Of a stretch of 64,000 nt of DNA, positions 17,366 to 25,861 are shown one piece after another. The stretch comes from Shumkonia mesophila. GTDB taxonomy: Bacteria; Pseudomonadota; Alphaproteobacteria; Rhodospirillales; Shumkoniaceae. The notes below the pieces were generated by a model, which was not told the DNA's origin, ran no database searches, and was given only the letters and a program-made list of their open reading frames with translations. Position 1 is the stretch's first letter. The number at the start of each line of letters is the position of its first letter. The position numbers were made by a program, and so were the translations under genes. The stretch is taken from the NCBI RefSeq assembly GCF_026163695.1, contig NZ_JAOTID010000003.1:62001-126000 (forward strand). The letters are read 5' to 3'.

Positions 17366-19141
17366 ATGACAGAGGTATTCAAGCGCCTTCCGGCCGACCG
17401 CCTGGCCCTCGTCGAAGCGGCCAGCGGAAGGCGGCCGCTCGACCTCGTCGTGCGTAACGTCAGGCTGGTCAACGTGCTGACCTGCGAGATCTATCCGGCC
17501 GACATCGGTGTCTATGGCGAACGGATCGCTATCGTCGCTGCCGCCGGCGCCCATGACCTTGCGGCCAAGGCGGAAATCGACGGCACCGGCAAGTGGGCCT
17601 GCCCCGGCTACTTCGATTCCCACCTTCACATCGAAAGCGCCATGGTGACGCCCGCCAACTACGCCGCCGGCGTGCTGCCCTTCGGGACGACGACGGCGGT
17701 GATCGACCCCCACGAGATCGGCAACGTCATGGGGCTGGCCGGCGTGCGCGCCATGATCGAGGGAAGCGAGGGCCTGCCGCTGCGCGTCTACGTCGCGGTG
17801 CCGTCCTGCGTGCCCTCGGTGCTCGGCCACGAGACGGCCGGCGCCTTCTTTGGCCCCGAGGAAATCGCCGAGATGCTGACCTGGCCGCGCGTCATCTCGC
17901 TGGCCGAGGTCATGGACTACATCGGGGTCATCGGCAACGATCTGCGCATGCGCGGCATCGTCGATGCGGCGCTTGCGCGCGGCGTCAACATCCAGGGGCA
18001 TGCCCCGCGCCTCATGGGGCGGGAACTCAACGCCTACATCGCCGCCGGCATCGACAACGACCACGAATGCCGGCTGGGCCCCGAAATTCTCGAAAAGCTG
18101 CGCCTCGGCCTGCTGCCCCTCGTCAAGCTGGGATCGCATGGCAACCATCTGCCGCGCCTCATGCCCGAACTGCTCAAGGCCGAACACGTCGACGTCGCGC
18201 TGTGCACCGACGACGTCGAGCCGGCGGATCTGCTGGTCAACGGCCACATGGACCGGGTCGTGCGCGGCGTCATGGCCTATGGCGTGCCGGCGGCCCGCGC
18301 CATCCGCTGGGCCTGCTACATCGGCCCGCAGCATTATGGGCTCAGGGACTTCGGCGCCATCGCGCCGGGCTTCATCGCCGATTTCCAGTTGCTGTCCTCG
18401 CTCGACGAGGTCAGGACCTCCGACGTCTTCGTCGGTGGCCACCACATCGTCGCCGACGGCCGGCTGAAAGAGGCGATCGCTGACCCGCTGAAGCCCCAGA
18501 ACTTCGCCAACTCGGTACGCACCGGGACGGTGGCGGCGGCAGACTTCGCCATCGCCGCACCCAAGGGCCGGGCGACGATGAACGCCATTCATCTGCTGCC
18601 GACCCGCCTGACCACGCTGGCCCAGGTCACAGTCGAGGCGGCGGACGCGGGGATCACCCCGGAGAGCCTGCCCGAGGGTGCCTGCATGCTCTCGGTGGTG
18701 CCGCGCCACGGCCAGGGCGGGCGGCCGACGGCGGTGCCGATGCTGGGCCTGGGGCTTGAACGCGGCGCCATCGCCCACACGGTGGCCCACGACTGCCACA
18801 ACCTGCTGGTTGCCGGCCGCTCGGGAGCCGACATGGCCGCCGCCGTGGCGGCGCTGCGCCGGACCGGCGGCGGCTTCGTGCTGGTGGAGGACGGCGCCGT
18901 GATCGTCGAGGTGCCGCTGCCGCTGGCCGGGCTGATGTCGTTCGAGCCGTGCGAGGCGGTGGGCCGTCAGATCGAGGCGTTCAACGCGGCGGCCCTGGAG
19001 CGGGGAATCCGCCCCGAGACGGCGACGCCGATCGTCGCCATGACCGGCATTGCGCTGGCCGTCATTCCGGAAGTGCGGATCACCGACAAGTACCCGCTGT
19101 TCGACGTGGAAACCCAGAAGCCGCTGCCGCTGTTCGTGTAA
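17366..19141 (+). CDS. ade: Adenine deaminase
   Basis: A 591-residue amidohydrolase converting adenine to hypoxanthine and ammonia. Visible signatures of the bacterial Ade family are HLHIES, DPHEIGNV, QGHAPRL, DNDHECR, the CTDD metal-site segment and a VAHDCHN motif in the C-terminal Ade domain. Length matches the family. ATG 17366 is preferred because GGAGA lies 5 nt upstream; the in-frame ATG 17354 would add MENA. It is a cytoplasmic enzyme. It lies 37 bp upstream of an adenosine deaminase-like lipoprotein in the same direction, which suggests a purine-scavenging pair. Confidence 0.92.
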   Translation: MTEVFKRLPADRLALVEAASGRRPLDLVVRNVRLVNVLTCEIYPADIGVYGERIAIVAAAGAHDLAAKAEIDGTGKWACPGYFDSHLHIESAMVTPANYAAGVLPFGTTTAVIDPHEIGNVMGLAGVRAMIEGSEGLPLRVYVAVPSCVPSVLGHETAGAFFGPEEIAEMLTWPRVISLAEVMDYIGVIGNDLRMRGIVDAALARGVNIQGHAPRLMGRELNAYIAAGIDNDHECRLGPEILEKLRLGLLPLVKLGSHGNHLPRLMPELLKAEHVDVALCTDDVEPADLLVNGHMDRVVRGVMAYGVPAARAIRWACYIGPQHYGLRDFGAIAPGFIADFQLLSSLDEVRTSDVFVGGHHIVADGRLKEAIADPLKPQNFANSVRTGTVAAADFAIAAPKGRATMNAIHLLPTRLTTLAQVTVEAADAGITPESLPEGACMLSVVPRHGQGGRPTAVPMLGLGLERGAIAHTVAHDCHNLLVAGRSGADMAAAVAALRRTGGGFVLVEDGAVIVEVPLPLAGLMSFEPCEAVGRQIEAFNAAALERGIRPETATPIVAMTGIALAVIPEVRITDKYPLFDVETQKPLPLFV

Positions 19142-19178
19142 AGGGGCCGCAGGAGCGGCCACGAGGGGAGAGGAAGCC

Positions 19179-20705
19179 ATGCGTCTGCATCGTCTGAGTC
19201 TGTTGCCGCTAGCCGCGGTTTTCATGGTCGCGGGCTGTGTCGCCCGCCCCGCCGTGGACGGTCCCGTCGCTGCCCGCTTCGAGGCGCTGAAATCCTCGCC
19301 GCCGCAGCTCTCTGCCTTCCTGCGCGCCATGCCCAAGGGCGGCGACCTGCACAACCACATGAGCGGCGCCGTCTATGCCGAAAGCTTCATCGCCTGGGCC
19401 ATCGAGGACGGGCTGTGCCTTACGGTGGCGACGCAGACGATCACGCCGCCGCCGTGCGACCCGGCCGCCGGCCGGCTGCCAGTCAAGGACGCCGTCGCCA
19501 AGTCTGAGGCCTACAACGCACTGATCGACGCTTTTTCCGTGCGCAACTACGCCATCCGCCCGGTTTCAGGCCACGATCAGTTCTTCGCCACCTTCGACCG
19601 CTTCGACGCCGCCGACCAGGGCCGCAAGGGCGACATGCTGGCCGAGGTGCGCTCTCGCGCCGGCCAACAGAACATTCTCTATCTCGAACTGATGGATTCC
19701 TCCGGCATGTGGCCGGCCGCCCAACTGGGCCGCAAGGTCGGCTGGGACGAGGATTTCACCCGCATGTACGAGCGCCTTGCTGCGGCCGGCCTTGATCGCG
19801 TCGCCGCCGACGCCAGGGCCGACTTCGCGGCGATGGAGGCCCGCTCGCGCACCCTGATGGCTTGCTCCGGCGCGGCGCCCGATGCGGGCTGCGGCGTCGA
19901 GGCGCGGTTCATCGCCCAGGTCATCCGGGTGTTTCCGAAGGAGCAGGTGTTCGCCCAGATCGCCTTGGGCTTCCTGCTCGCCTCGCAAGACCCGCGCGTC
20001 GTCGGCCTGAACCTGGTGGCGCCGGAAGACGATCGCGTCAGCCTGGACGACTACAGCCTGCACATGCGCATGATCGCGGCCTTGCGGAAGCGGTTCCCGG
20101 AGGTGCAAGTCACGCTGCATGCCGGCGAACTGACGCTGGGCCTGGTGCCGCCCAAGGAACTGCGCTTTCACATCGCCGAGGCGGTGCGCGTCGCCGGCGC
20201 GGCGCGCATCGGTCACGGCATCGACATCATGCACGAGGATGCCCCCGAAACCCTGCTTGCCGAGATGGCGCGCAAGCAAGTCATGGTCGAGATCAACCTG
20301 ACCAGCAACGATGTCATCCTCGGCGTCGCGGGCGACGCGCACCCGTTTGCCACCTATCGCGCCTTCGGCGTGCCGCTGGCGCTCTCGACCGACGACGAGG
20401 GGGTGTCCAGGATCGACCTGACGCATGAATATGGCCGCGCGGTCCTCACCTACGATCTTACCTACGACGACGTGAAGCAGTTGTCGCGCAACAGCCTGAC
20501 CTACGCTTTCCTCAAGGGAGCAAGCCTGTGGTCCGATCCGGTCCGCGCCCGGCGTGTCGAGGCGTGCAGAGACGACCGGCCGGGAACGCCAGTGCCTTCC
20601 CCCGCCTGCGCCGCCTTTCTCGGTGGCAGCGAAAAGGCGCGCCTGCAATGGGCGCTCGAAGACGCCTATGGGCGTTTCGAGGTCGCGCACGGTTCGGCAC
20701 CGTAA
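19179..20705 (+). CDS. Adenosine deaminase-like lipoprotein (exported)
   Basis: A 508-residue protein with a type II signal peptide: the lipobox Val-Ala-Gly-Cys ends at Cys20, and the next residue is Val, not Asp, so outer-membrane sorting is likely. The start ATG 19179 follows a GAGGGGAGAGGA ribosome-binding region. The mature part carries adenosine/AMP deaminase motifs in order: DLHNHMSGA (metal ligands), HAGE, IGHGIDI and STDDEG. The family hydrolytically deaminates adenosine or related nucleosides. Export would place the reaction outside the cytoplasm, feeding bases to uptake and to the neighbouring adenine deaminase. It could accept another aminopurine nucleoside. Confidence 0.85.
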   Translation: MRLHRLSLLPLAAVFMVAGCVARPAVDGPVAARFEALKSSPPQLSAFLRAMPKGGDLHNHMSGAVYAESFIAWAIEDGLCLTVATQTITPPPCDPAAGRLPVKDAVAKSEAYNALIDAFSVRNYAIRPVSGHDQFFATFDRFDAADQGRKGDMLAEVRSRAGQQNILYLELMDSSGMWPAAQLGRKVGWDEDFTRMYERLAAAGLDRVAADARADFAAMEARSRTLMACSGAAPDAGCGVEARFIAQVIRVFPKEQVFAQIALGFLLASQDPRVVGLNLVAPEDDRVSLDDYSLHMRMIAALRKRFPEVQVTLHAGELTLGLVPPKELRFHIAEAVRVAGAARIGHGIDIMHEDAPETLLAEMARKQVMVEINLTSNDVILGVAGDAHPFATYRAFGVPLALSTDDEGVSRIDLTHEYGRAVLTYDLTYDDVKQLSRNSLTYAFLKGASLWSDPVRARRVEACRDDRPGTPVPSPACAAFLGGSEKARLQWALEDAYGRFEVAHGSAP

Positions 20706-20765
20706 CCCCAGCGTGGGGCGTGTCGGTGCCGGACGGCATGGGGAGGGAGTCCAGGAGACGCGCGG

Positions 20766-22040
20766 CTAGTGGAACAATCCCGGCAGGAACGTCACGAGGT
20801 CCGGGAACACCGTGATCAGGATCAGCACCACCACCGGCGGGATAAGCCACGGCAGGATCGCGCGGGCGAGGTCCTGCATCGGGATGTTGCCGACTTTGGC
20901 GACCATGAAGAGCGACATGCCCATCGGCGGCGTAAGGATGCTGATCATCAGGTTGAGGACGATGACGACCCCGAAATGAACCGGATCGACCCCGAGCGTG
21001 ATGGCCACCGGCGCCACCATCGGCACCAGGATGAGAAGGATCGCGAGCGATTCGATGAATGCGCCCAGCACGAACATCAGGGCGTTGACGATGAACAGGA
21101 AGACAAGCGGATCGCTGGTGAGGCCGAGGAAGAATTCGGCGATCTGCTGGGGGGCCTGCTCGCGCGCCAGGATGTAACCGAACAGGCCGACTCCGGCGAT
21201 GATGGTTCCGACCGAGGCCGACGTCACGGCCGTTTCATAGACATCGGCCAGGAACTTCTTCAGTGACAGCTCGTGGTAGACGAAAAGATTCAGAAGGATG
21301 GCGTATAGCACGGTGATACCTGCGGCCTCGGTCGGCGAGAAATAGCCGCTGAAGATGCCGCCGATGATGACGGCCGGCGTCAGCAGGGCCCAGATCGATT
21401 CCCAGAAAGCGCGCATGATCTGGCGGAGGGTGGCCCGCTTCGCGACCGGGTAGTTGCGGCGCAGGGAATAGACATAGACCATGACCATCAAGGCGCCGGC
21501 CGTCAGAAAGCCGGGAACGACGCCGCCGAGGAACAGGTCACCGATCGAGGTGTTGGCGATGACGCCATAGAGAACCATCGGGATGCTGGGAGGGACCAGC
21601 GGGCCGATCATGGAGGAGGCCGCCGTCACCGCGCCCGAGAACTTGTCGTCGTAGCCGGCGTCGCGCATCGCCTTGATTTCCATCTTGCCGAGCCCCCCCG
21701 CATCGGCCATGGCGGAACCGGACATGCCGGAGAAGAACAGGCTGGCCAGGATATTGACGTGGCCGAGCCCGCCGGGAACGTGCCCGACAAGGGTCTTGGC
21801 GAAGTCGAACAAGCGACGCGAGATGCCCGACGAGTTGAGCAGCGTCGCCGTCAGGATGAACAGCGGCACCGCGAGCAGCGGAAAGCTGTTGAGGCCGTCC
21901 GACATCAGCCTGACGGCGAAACTGAGCCCGGCGCCGACGATGTGGAAGTACCCGACGGAAACGACGATCATCGCGATGCCGATCGGCACCCCGACGAGGA
22001 CGAGGCCGAGCCATGCGGAGGCGAGGATCAGGATGATCAT
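20766..22040 (-). CDS. siaM: TRAP transporter large permease (DctM/SiaM type)
   Basis: A 424-residue polytopic inner-membrane protein with about a dozen hydrophobic segments and typical DctM sequence (GMSGSAMADAGGLG, FTPTEAA-like FSPTEAAGI). It forms the Na+-coupled channel of a tripartite ATP-independent periplasmic transporter. The start is ATG 22040, whose ATGA overlaps the stop of the small-subunit gene by 4 bp; longer reading to 22490 would run through that gene in another frame. It is third in the order SBP-small-large. The sialic-acid assignment comes from the SiaP-like binding protein and the divergent nanA gene, not from this subunit. Confidence 0.9.
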   Translation of the reverse strand: MIILILASAWLGLVLVGVPIGIAMIVVSVGYFHIVGAGLSFAVRLMSDGLNSFPLLAVPLFILTATLLNSSGISRRLFDFAKTLVGHVPGGLGHVNILASLFFSGMSGSAMADAGGLGKMEIKAMRDAGYDDKFSGAVTAASSMIGPLVPPSIPMVLYGVIANTSIGDLFLGGVVPGFLTAGALMVMVYVYSLRRNYPVAKRATLRQIMRAFWESIWALLTPAVIIGGIFSGYFSPTEAAGITVLYAILLNLFVYHELSLKKFLADVYETAVTSASVGTIIAGVGLFGYILAREQAPQQIAEFFLGLTSDPLVFLFIVNALMFVLGAFIESLAILLILVPMVAPVAITLGVDPVHFGVVIVLNLMISILTPPMGMSLFMVAKVGNIPMQDLARAILPWLIPPVVVLILITVFPDLVTFLPGLFH

Positions 22041-22528
22041 CGATTTCCCGTCCCCGATTGGCCGCCCAGGCCTCGCAGGCGGCGGACGATCCGCTGCATG
22101 ACGCGCAGGACGATGAAGACGCCGGCAACGGGATAGGCCGCGTAAAAGAAGACCATGGTCACCGGCAGGGTGACCGAGGTGGCGTCCATGCTCCGCACGG
22201 CGCCCTTGTACCCGATGCGGATGAGCTCGACGAAGACGACAAGCGACAAAAGGTCGATCGCCAGGAAGATCAGCGTCCGGAACCGGGGAGGGAGCAGGGG
22301 GGCGAGGAGATCCATCTTGAGGTGGGCATCGGTTCGTTCGACTTCGGCGATGCCGACGAAAACCAGCCATACCCACAGCCAGCGCGACAGTTCTTCCGTC
22401 CAAACGGGAGCCGGTAACGGCAGATAACGGCTGAGGATCTGTAGGAGGATGACGAGGAAGACCCCCAGCAGCAGCCCGGCGGCCGTCCATCCTTCAGGAG
22501 ACGTTTTCTTGATCGGGGCTTCATCCAT
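22037..22528 (-). CDS. siaQ: TRAP transporter small permease (DctQ/SiaQ type)
   Basis: A 163-residue membrane protein with four predicted transmembrane helices and the conserved DctQ stretch around RYLPLPAPVWTEELSRW, plus DAHLKMD after helix 2. It pairs with the large permease; the two genes overlap by 4 bp (22037-22040). It is separated from the upstream binding-protein gene by a 71-bp gap containing a hairpin and T-tract that could lower its expression relative to the binding protein. Confidence 0.9.
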   Translation of the reverse strand: MDEAPIKKTSPEGWTAAGLLLGVFLVILLQILSRYLPLPAPVWTEELSRWLWVWLVFVGIAEVERTDAHLKMDLLAPLLPPRFRTLIFLAIDLLSLVVFVELIRIGYKGAVRSMDATSVTLPVTMVFFYAAYPVAGVFIVLRVMQRIVRRLRGLGGQSGTGNR

Positions 22529-22550
22529 CGGGGCACCGGCCTCATCGCGC

Positions 22551-22590
22551 GTAAAACGAACGCCGGAGCGGGAGTATCGCCCCGGCGTTC
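22551..22590 (-). terminator. Intrinsic terminator/attenuator between the TRAP SBP gene and the permease genes
   Basis: On the minus strand GAACGCCGGGGCG pairs with CGCTCCGGCGTTC (13 bp, one G-U pair, 7-nt loop) and is followed by GTTTTA. It starts 10 nt after the binding-protein stop codon and lies before the small permease gene. It probably terminates part of transcription or stabilises the upstream message, giving excess binding protein. Confidence 0.7.
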
Positions 22591-22599
22591 ACGAAAGAC

Positions 22600-23568
22600 C
22601 TACTGCTTGATGAGGGCGTCGATGGTGCCGGCGCCGAATTTGTCTTCCAGCTTCTGGTAGAAGGGACGCATGGCGTCGCGGAACGGCGCCGTATCCGGCT
22701 TCGTCACCGTGATGCCGCGCTTCTGAAAACTGTCCAGCAGTTCGGCTTCCTGCTTGAACATCATGTCGTTGTTGACCTTGCGCGCGCTCGCGGCGGCCTG
22801 GACGATCGCCGTGCGTTGCTTGTCGTTCATCCCCAGCCAGCTTTTTTCCGAAACCACGATCGCCTTGCTGGCCACGAAGTGGTTGGTCAGCGCGATGTGG
22901 CTTTGGACCTCGTAGAATTTCATGGTGTCGATCGTGGGAAGCGGGTTCTCCTCGGCGTCGACCTGGTTGGTCTTCAGCGCAAGGTAGACTTCCTGGAAGG
23001 CCACCGGAACCGCTTTCGCTCCGGCGGCCGTCGCAAAATCGATGAGGAAGTCGACGTTCGGCGTCCGCAGCTTGAGGCCCTTCATGTCGGCGATGGCCTT
23101 GATCGGCTTGTTCGACGAGGTCTGGCGGGTTCCGCCGTACCAGATGTCGAGCACGCGCACGCCCTTCTTGTTGAACTCGGTGTTCATCTTCTGCCCGTAG
23201 GGGCCCTTGATGATGCGCAGCAGGTGGTCGTAGTCCTTCACGACGTAGGGTTCGCCGATAAGCTTCAACTCGGGGATGAGATAGCTCATGTCCGGATAGC
23301 CGACGGCGGTGAAGTCGATTTCCCCTTCGCGGACCTGATCGATGATCGCCTGCAGGCCGCCCAGTTGTTCGGAGGGGAAGATCGCGTACGTCACCTCGCC
23401 GCCGGAAATCTTTTGGACCTCCGCCTTCATCGCTTCGACGCCTTTGTAGATGATGCTGGTGGGCGAATCCTGGATGGCGAACTTGTAGTCCTTGGCCATC
23501 GACGGCGCCGCCGTCAGAATGGCCGCCAACCCGATAAGGCCGGCAACGAATCCTTTCGCTGTGGTCAT
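22600..23568 (-). CDS. siaP: TRAP substrate-binding protein, SiaP-like
   Basis: A 322-residue periplasmic DctP-family protein. ATG 23568 has AGGAGG about 9 nt upstream and begins a signal peptide ending AAPSMA. The middle region (TSSNKPIKAIADMKGLKLR, PVAFQEVYLALKTN, EENPL, KFYEVQ, TNH) closely follows the Haemophilus SiaP pattern as I remember it, including the LKLRTPN arginine that binds the ligand carboxylate and the Asn of ENPL. The divergent nanA supports N-acetylneuraminate or a related 2-keto sugar acid as ligand. Other TRAP ligands cannot be excluded. Confidence 0.82.
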   Translation of the reverse strand: MTTAKGFVAGLIGLAAILTAAPSMAKDYKFAIQDSPTSIIYKGVEAMKAEVQKISGGEVTYAIFPSEQLGGLQAIIDQVREGEIDFTAVGYPDMSYLIPELKLIGEPYVVKDYDHLLRIIKGPYGQKMNTEFNKKGVRVLDIWYGGTRQTSSNKPIKAIADMKGLKLRTPNVDFLIDFATAAGAKAVPVAFQEVYLALKTNQVDAEENPLPTIDTMKFYEVQSHIALTNHFVASKAIVVSEKSWLGMNDKQRTAIVQAAASARKVNNDMMFKQEAELLDSFQKRGITVTKPDTAPFRDAMRPFYQKLEDKFGAGTIDALIKQ

Positions 23569-23693
23569 GGCGTGCAACCTCCTGGTTTGACTGTTCTTAC
23601 CGGGCCGACTCGTCAGTGACGGGCATCGGACCGTAGCCAGTTCTGGCCGGAATTGATCCGTATCGACATCGAGAGCGTACCATTCGACAATTT

Positions 23694-23746
23694 TGGCTGT
23701 CAATAATTGCTATATGGCTTGCCAAAATATAAAGTTTGGTAAACCA
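23694..23746. promoter_or_regulatory. Divergent siaP/nanA promoter with tandem TGGY-N2-RCCA palindromes (putative NanR operators)
   Basis: Two perfect 10-bp palindromes, TGGCTTGCCA (23715-23724) and TGGTAAACCA (23737-23746), have centres 22 bp apart. A degenerate third copy, TGGCTGTCAA (23694-23703), is centred 21 bp before the first. The third copy overlaps a minus-strand TTGACA (23703-23698) for siaP. A plus-strand TATAAA (23728-23733) for nanA sits between the two perfect copies. Spacing near two helical turns suits cooperative binding by a dimeric GntR-family repressor; nanR lies in the same locus. Assignment to NanR is inferred. Confidence 0.6.
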
Positions 23747-23781
23747 TACGCGGCCAGACAGGTTTCCATCGGGTGAGGTTT

Positions 23782-24684
23782 ATGTCCACGCACGGCTTTT
23801 CCGGTTTCTACGCAGCGATCCTTTCGGGCTTTGCCGACGACGGCGCCTTCGACGAGGGGCGACAGCGCGCCATCTGCGCCTACGTGCTCCGCCAGGATAT
23901 CGACGGGCTTTATGTGGGCGGCACCACGGCCGAGCAGGCCCTGATGCAAATTTCGGAACGGATCACCCAGTTGAGGGTGGTGGCCGAATGCGCCGAGCCC
24001 AAACGCACCCGCCTCATTGCCCACGTCGGGACGCCGAGCCTGAGAGGGGCGGAAATTCTGGCGAAAGCGGCGCGCGAGGCGGAGTACGACGCCGTTTCGG
24101 CTTTGCCGCCCGACGAATCCCACGCCGGGGGCTTCGATGCCGTCCTCGATTATTACAAGGCCGTCCTCCAGGCCTCCGGGCTTCCGCTTTTCGTCTATCA
24201 CTTCCCATCGCGGGAGAGACGGGCCTTCAGCTTCGACGAGACGTCGGCGTTGCTGTCGATGGAAGGCGTTGCCGGCATCAAGTTCACCTCGGAGGACCTC
24301 TATCTGTTCAGCCGCCTGCGCCGCGCCTTCCCTGACCGCGCGCTGCTTTTCGGCAAGGACGAGATCTATGCCGGCGGCGCCCTGTTCGGCGCCGATGGCG
24401 GCATCGGCTCGACCTACAATCTGGTCGGCGGGCTGTATCGCAAGATCCACCAGTGCATCGAGGCCAGAAACCTGGACGAGGCGCGGCGTCTCCAGGCCCT
24501 GTCGCGCGATCTGGTGGTGCACCTGCTCGACGCCAACCTGCTGCCGGCGACCAAGCACGTGCTGTCGCGGCGGGGTGTGGATTGCGGGCCGTCCCGGCTT
24601 CCGCTGACCCTGGGGGCCCCGGCCGCGGTCGACAAGCTGGACCGCTTCATCGATTCCGGCGTGCTTGACGCCTTCCTGAACTGA
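23782..24684 (+). CDS. nanA: N-acetylneuraminate lyase (DHDPS/NAL superfamily)
   Basis: A 300-residue (beta/alpha)8 aldolase. ATG 23782 is preferred over GTG 23773 because GGTGAGG lies just upstream. Tyr139 (VYHFP) and the Schiff-base Lys167 (GIKFT) are in place, and the GADGGIGSTYN segment matches N-acetylneuraminate lyases much better than dihydrodipicolinate synthases. The carboxylate-binding loop reads GGTTAE rather than GGSTGE. The family cleaves sialic acid to N-acetylmannosamine and pyruvate. Its divergent neighbour is the SiaP-like TRAP transporter; a NanR-like regulator and ROK kinase follow. Confidence 0.85.
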   Translation: MSTHGFSGFYAAILSGFADDGAFDEGRQRAICAYVLRQDIDGLYVGGTTAEQALMQISERITQLRVVAECAEPKRTRLIAHVGTPSLRGAEILAKAAREAEYDAVSALPPDESHAGGFDAVLDYYKAVLQASGLPLFVYHFPSRERRAFSFDETSALLSMEGVAGIKFTSEDLYLFSRLRRAFPDRALLFGKDEIYAGGALFGADGGIGSTYNLVGGLYRKIHQCIEARNLDEARRLQALSRDLVVHLLDANLLPATKHVLSRRGVDCGPSRLPLTLGAPAAVDKLDRFIDSGVLDAFLN

Positions 24685-24703
24685 GCGAGCCAAAACAGCC
24701 GTT

Positions 24704-24713
24704 TGGTCATCCA
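24704..24713. promoter_or_regulatory. Possible additional NanR half-palindrome upstream of nanR
   Basis: TGGTCATCCA resembles the TGGY-N2-RCCA palindromes of the siaP/nanA promoter with one mismatch in the right half. It lies 23-38 bp before the candidate nanR starts and could allow autoregulation. A single imperfect 10-mer is weak evidence. Confidence 0.3.
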
Positions 24714-24750
24714 GATTGTCACGATTCGGCGCCCCATGGTACAAGGCCGC

Positions 24751-25470
24751 ATGAACGAACTGCTGAGCAGCCCCAAACGGCTTTCGACCGACGTCGTCGA
24801 TCAACTCGCGGAGCGGGTGCGGTCGGGACAGTATCCGGTCGGGTCCTTTTTTCCCTCCGAGCGTGAGTTGTGCGAGGAATTCGGCGTTGGCCGCCCGTCG
24901 ATCCGCGAAGCTCTGGTCGCCTTGCAGCGCGCCGGACTGGCCGAGCTTTCCCCGCGCCAGCGGCCCCGCGTCGCCCAGCCGACGGTCGGCAAGATCCTGC
25001 GCGAATTGAGCGGCGCGGCGCGGTTCATCCTGGGACAGCCCGAGGGCATCGCCCATTTCGAGCAGGTGCGTTCCTTCATCGAGGTCAGCCTGGCCCGCTA
25101 TGCCGCCAACCACGCGACAAACGCCCAGATCGCCCGCCTCGGCTATTGCCTGGAGCACAATCAGCGGGCCGTCGGGCAGGAACGGGCGTTCCTCGATTCG
25201 GATGTCGCTTTCCATCGGGCGCTTGCGGAAACGGCCGGCAATCCCATTATCATGGCCATGCACGACGCATTCGTCGAATGGCTGATCATGCAGCGCCCGG
25301 AGATCGTCGACGTCGAGGACCGTAACCGGCGCTCCTGTGAGGACCATAAAGAGATCTTCGACGCCGTGCTGCGCCGCGACGCCGAACGGGCGGCAGCCGC
25401 CATGCAACGCCATATGGACAATGCCTATGCCCTGTACCTCGCGGACATCCATGCCTCGATGCTGAAATGA
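24751..25470 (+). CDS. nanR: GntR-family regulator, FadR/FCD subfamily (NanR-like)
   Basis: A 239-residue DNA-binding protein. The N-terminal winged helix-turn-helix is typical GntR (PVGSFFPSERELCEEFG, then VGRPSIREALVALQRAGL at about 30-60). The C-terminal two-thirds is an all-helical FCD ligand-binding domain with conserved His residues (FHRALAETAGNP, DHKEI, AMQRHM). In-frame ATG 24736 is an alternative start. It sits directly after nanA, and by analogy with NanR and other FCD regulators would bind the paired TGGY-N2-RCCA sites and be released by sialic acid. The effector is inferred. Confidence 0.75.
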   Translation: MNELLSSPKRLSTDVVDQLAERVRSGQYPVGSFFPSERELCEEFGVGRPSIREALVALQRAGLAELSPRQRPRVAQPTVGKILRELSGAARFILGQPEGIAHFEQVRSFIEVSLARYAANHATNAQIARLGYCLEHNQRAVGQERAFLDSDVAFHRALAETAGNPIIMAMHDAFVEWLIMQRPEIVDVEDRNRRSCEDHKEIFDAVLRRDAERAAAAMQRHMDNAYALYLADIHASMLK

Positions 25471-25483
25471 CAGGGAGGTGAGC

Positions 25484-25861
25484 ATGCCCGACCCGGCCGG
25501 CGTCAACGCCTACAACAGGGGCGAACACGACACGCGCCCATGGGGAACGTGGGAGGTGCTGGATCTCGGCCGCGCCCATGTCGTCAAACGGATCGTCGTC
25601 CTGCCGGGCCAGCAGCTCTCGCTGCAGCGCCACCAGGGCCGCCACGAGCACTGGGTGGTGGTGGAGGGGACCGCCAAGGTCACCTTGGGCGACGAGGTGC
25701 GGTCGGTCGAGGAGAACGGCAGCGTCTTCATTCCCGTACGCACGTGGCACCGGCTGGAAAATCCGGGCAGCGCGCCGTTGAGCATCATCGAAATTCAGTA
25801 CGGCAAAGATCTGCGGGAAGATGACATCGAGCGCCGGGACGACATCTACGGACGCACCTGA
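25484..25861 (+). CDS. Cupin protein resembling the type II phosphomannose isomerase domain
   Basis: A 125-residue single-cupin protein. ATG 25484 has GGGAGG 5 nt upstream. The sequence follows the C-terminal cupin domain of ManC-type mannose-6-phosphate isomerases: RPWGTWEVL near the N terminus, LQRHQGRHEHWVVVEGTA with metal-binding His and Glu, and TWHRLENPG. As a stand-alone domain it may isomerise or epimerise a hexose phosphate. In this locus it takes the place where a ManNAc-6-phosphate epimerase (NanE) would be expected, but it is not homologous to NanE. The kinase gene starts 41 bp before its end. Confidence 0.75.
   Translation: MPDPAGVNAYNRGEHDTRPWGTWEVLDLGRAHVVKRIVVLPGQQLSLQRHQGRHEHWVVVEGTAKVTLGDEVRSVEENGSVFIPVRTWHRLENPGSAPLSIIEIQYGKDLREDDIERRDDIYGRT

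Noticed and set aside
20706-20718. CCCCA-GCG-TGGGG as terminator after the adenosine deaminase gene
   Set aside because: Only a 5-bp stem and no T-tract.
24703-24750. Longer nanR start at 24703
   Set aside because: The extra residues overlap the TGGTCATCCA palindrome and do not resemble the GntR N terminus.
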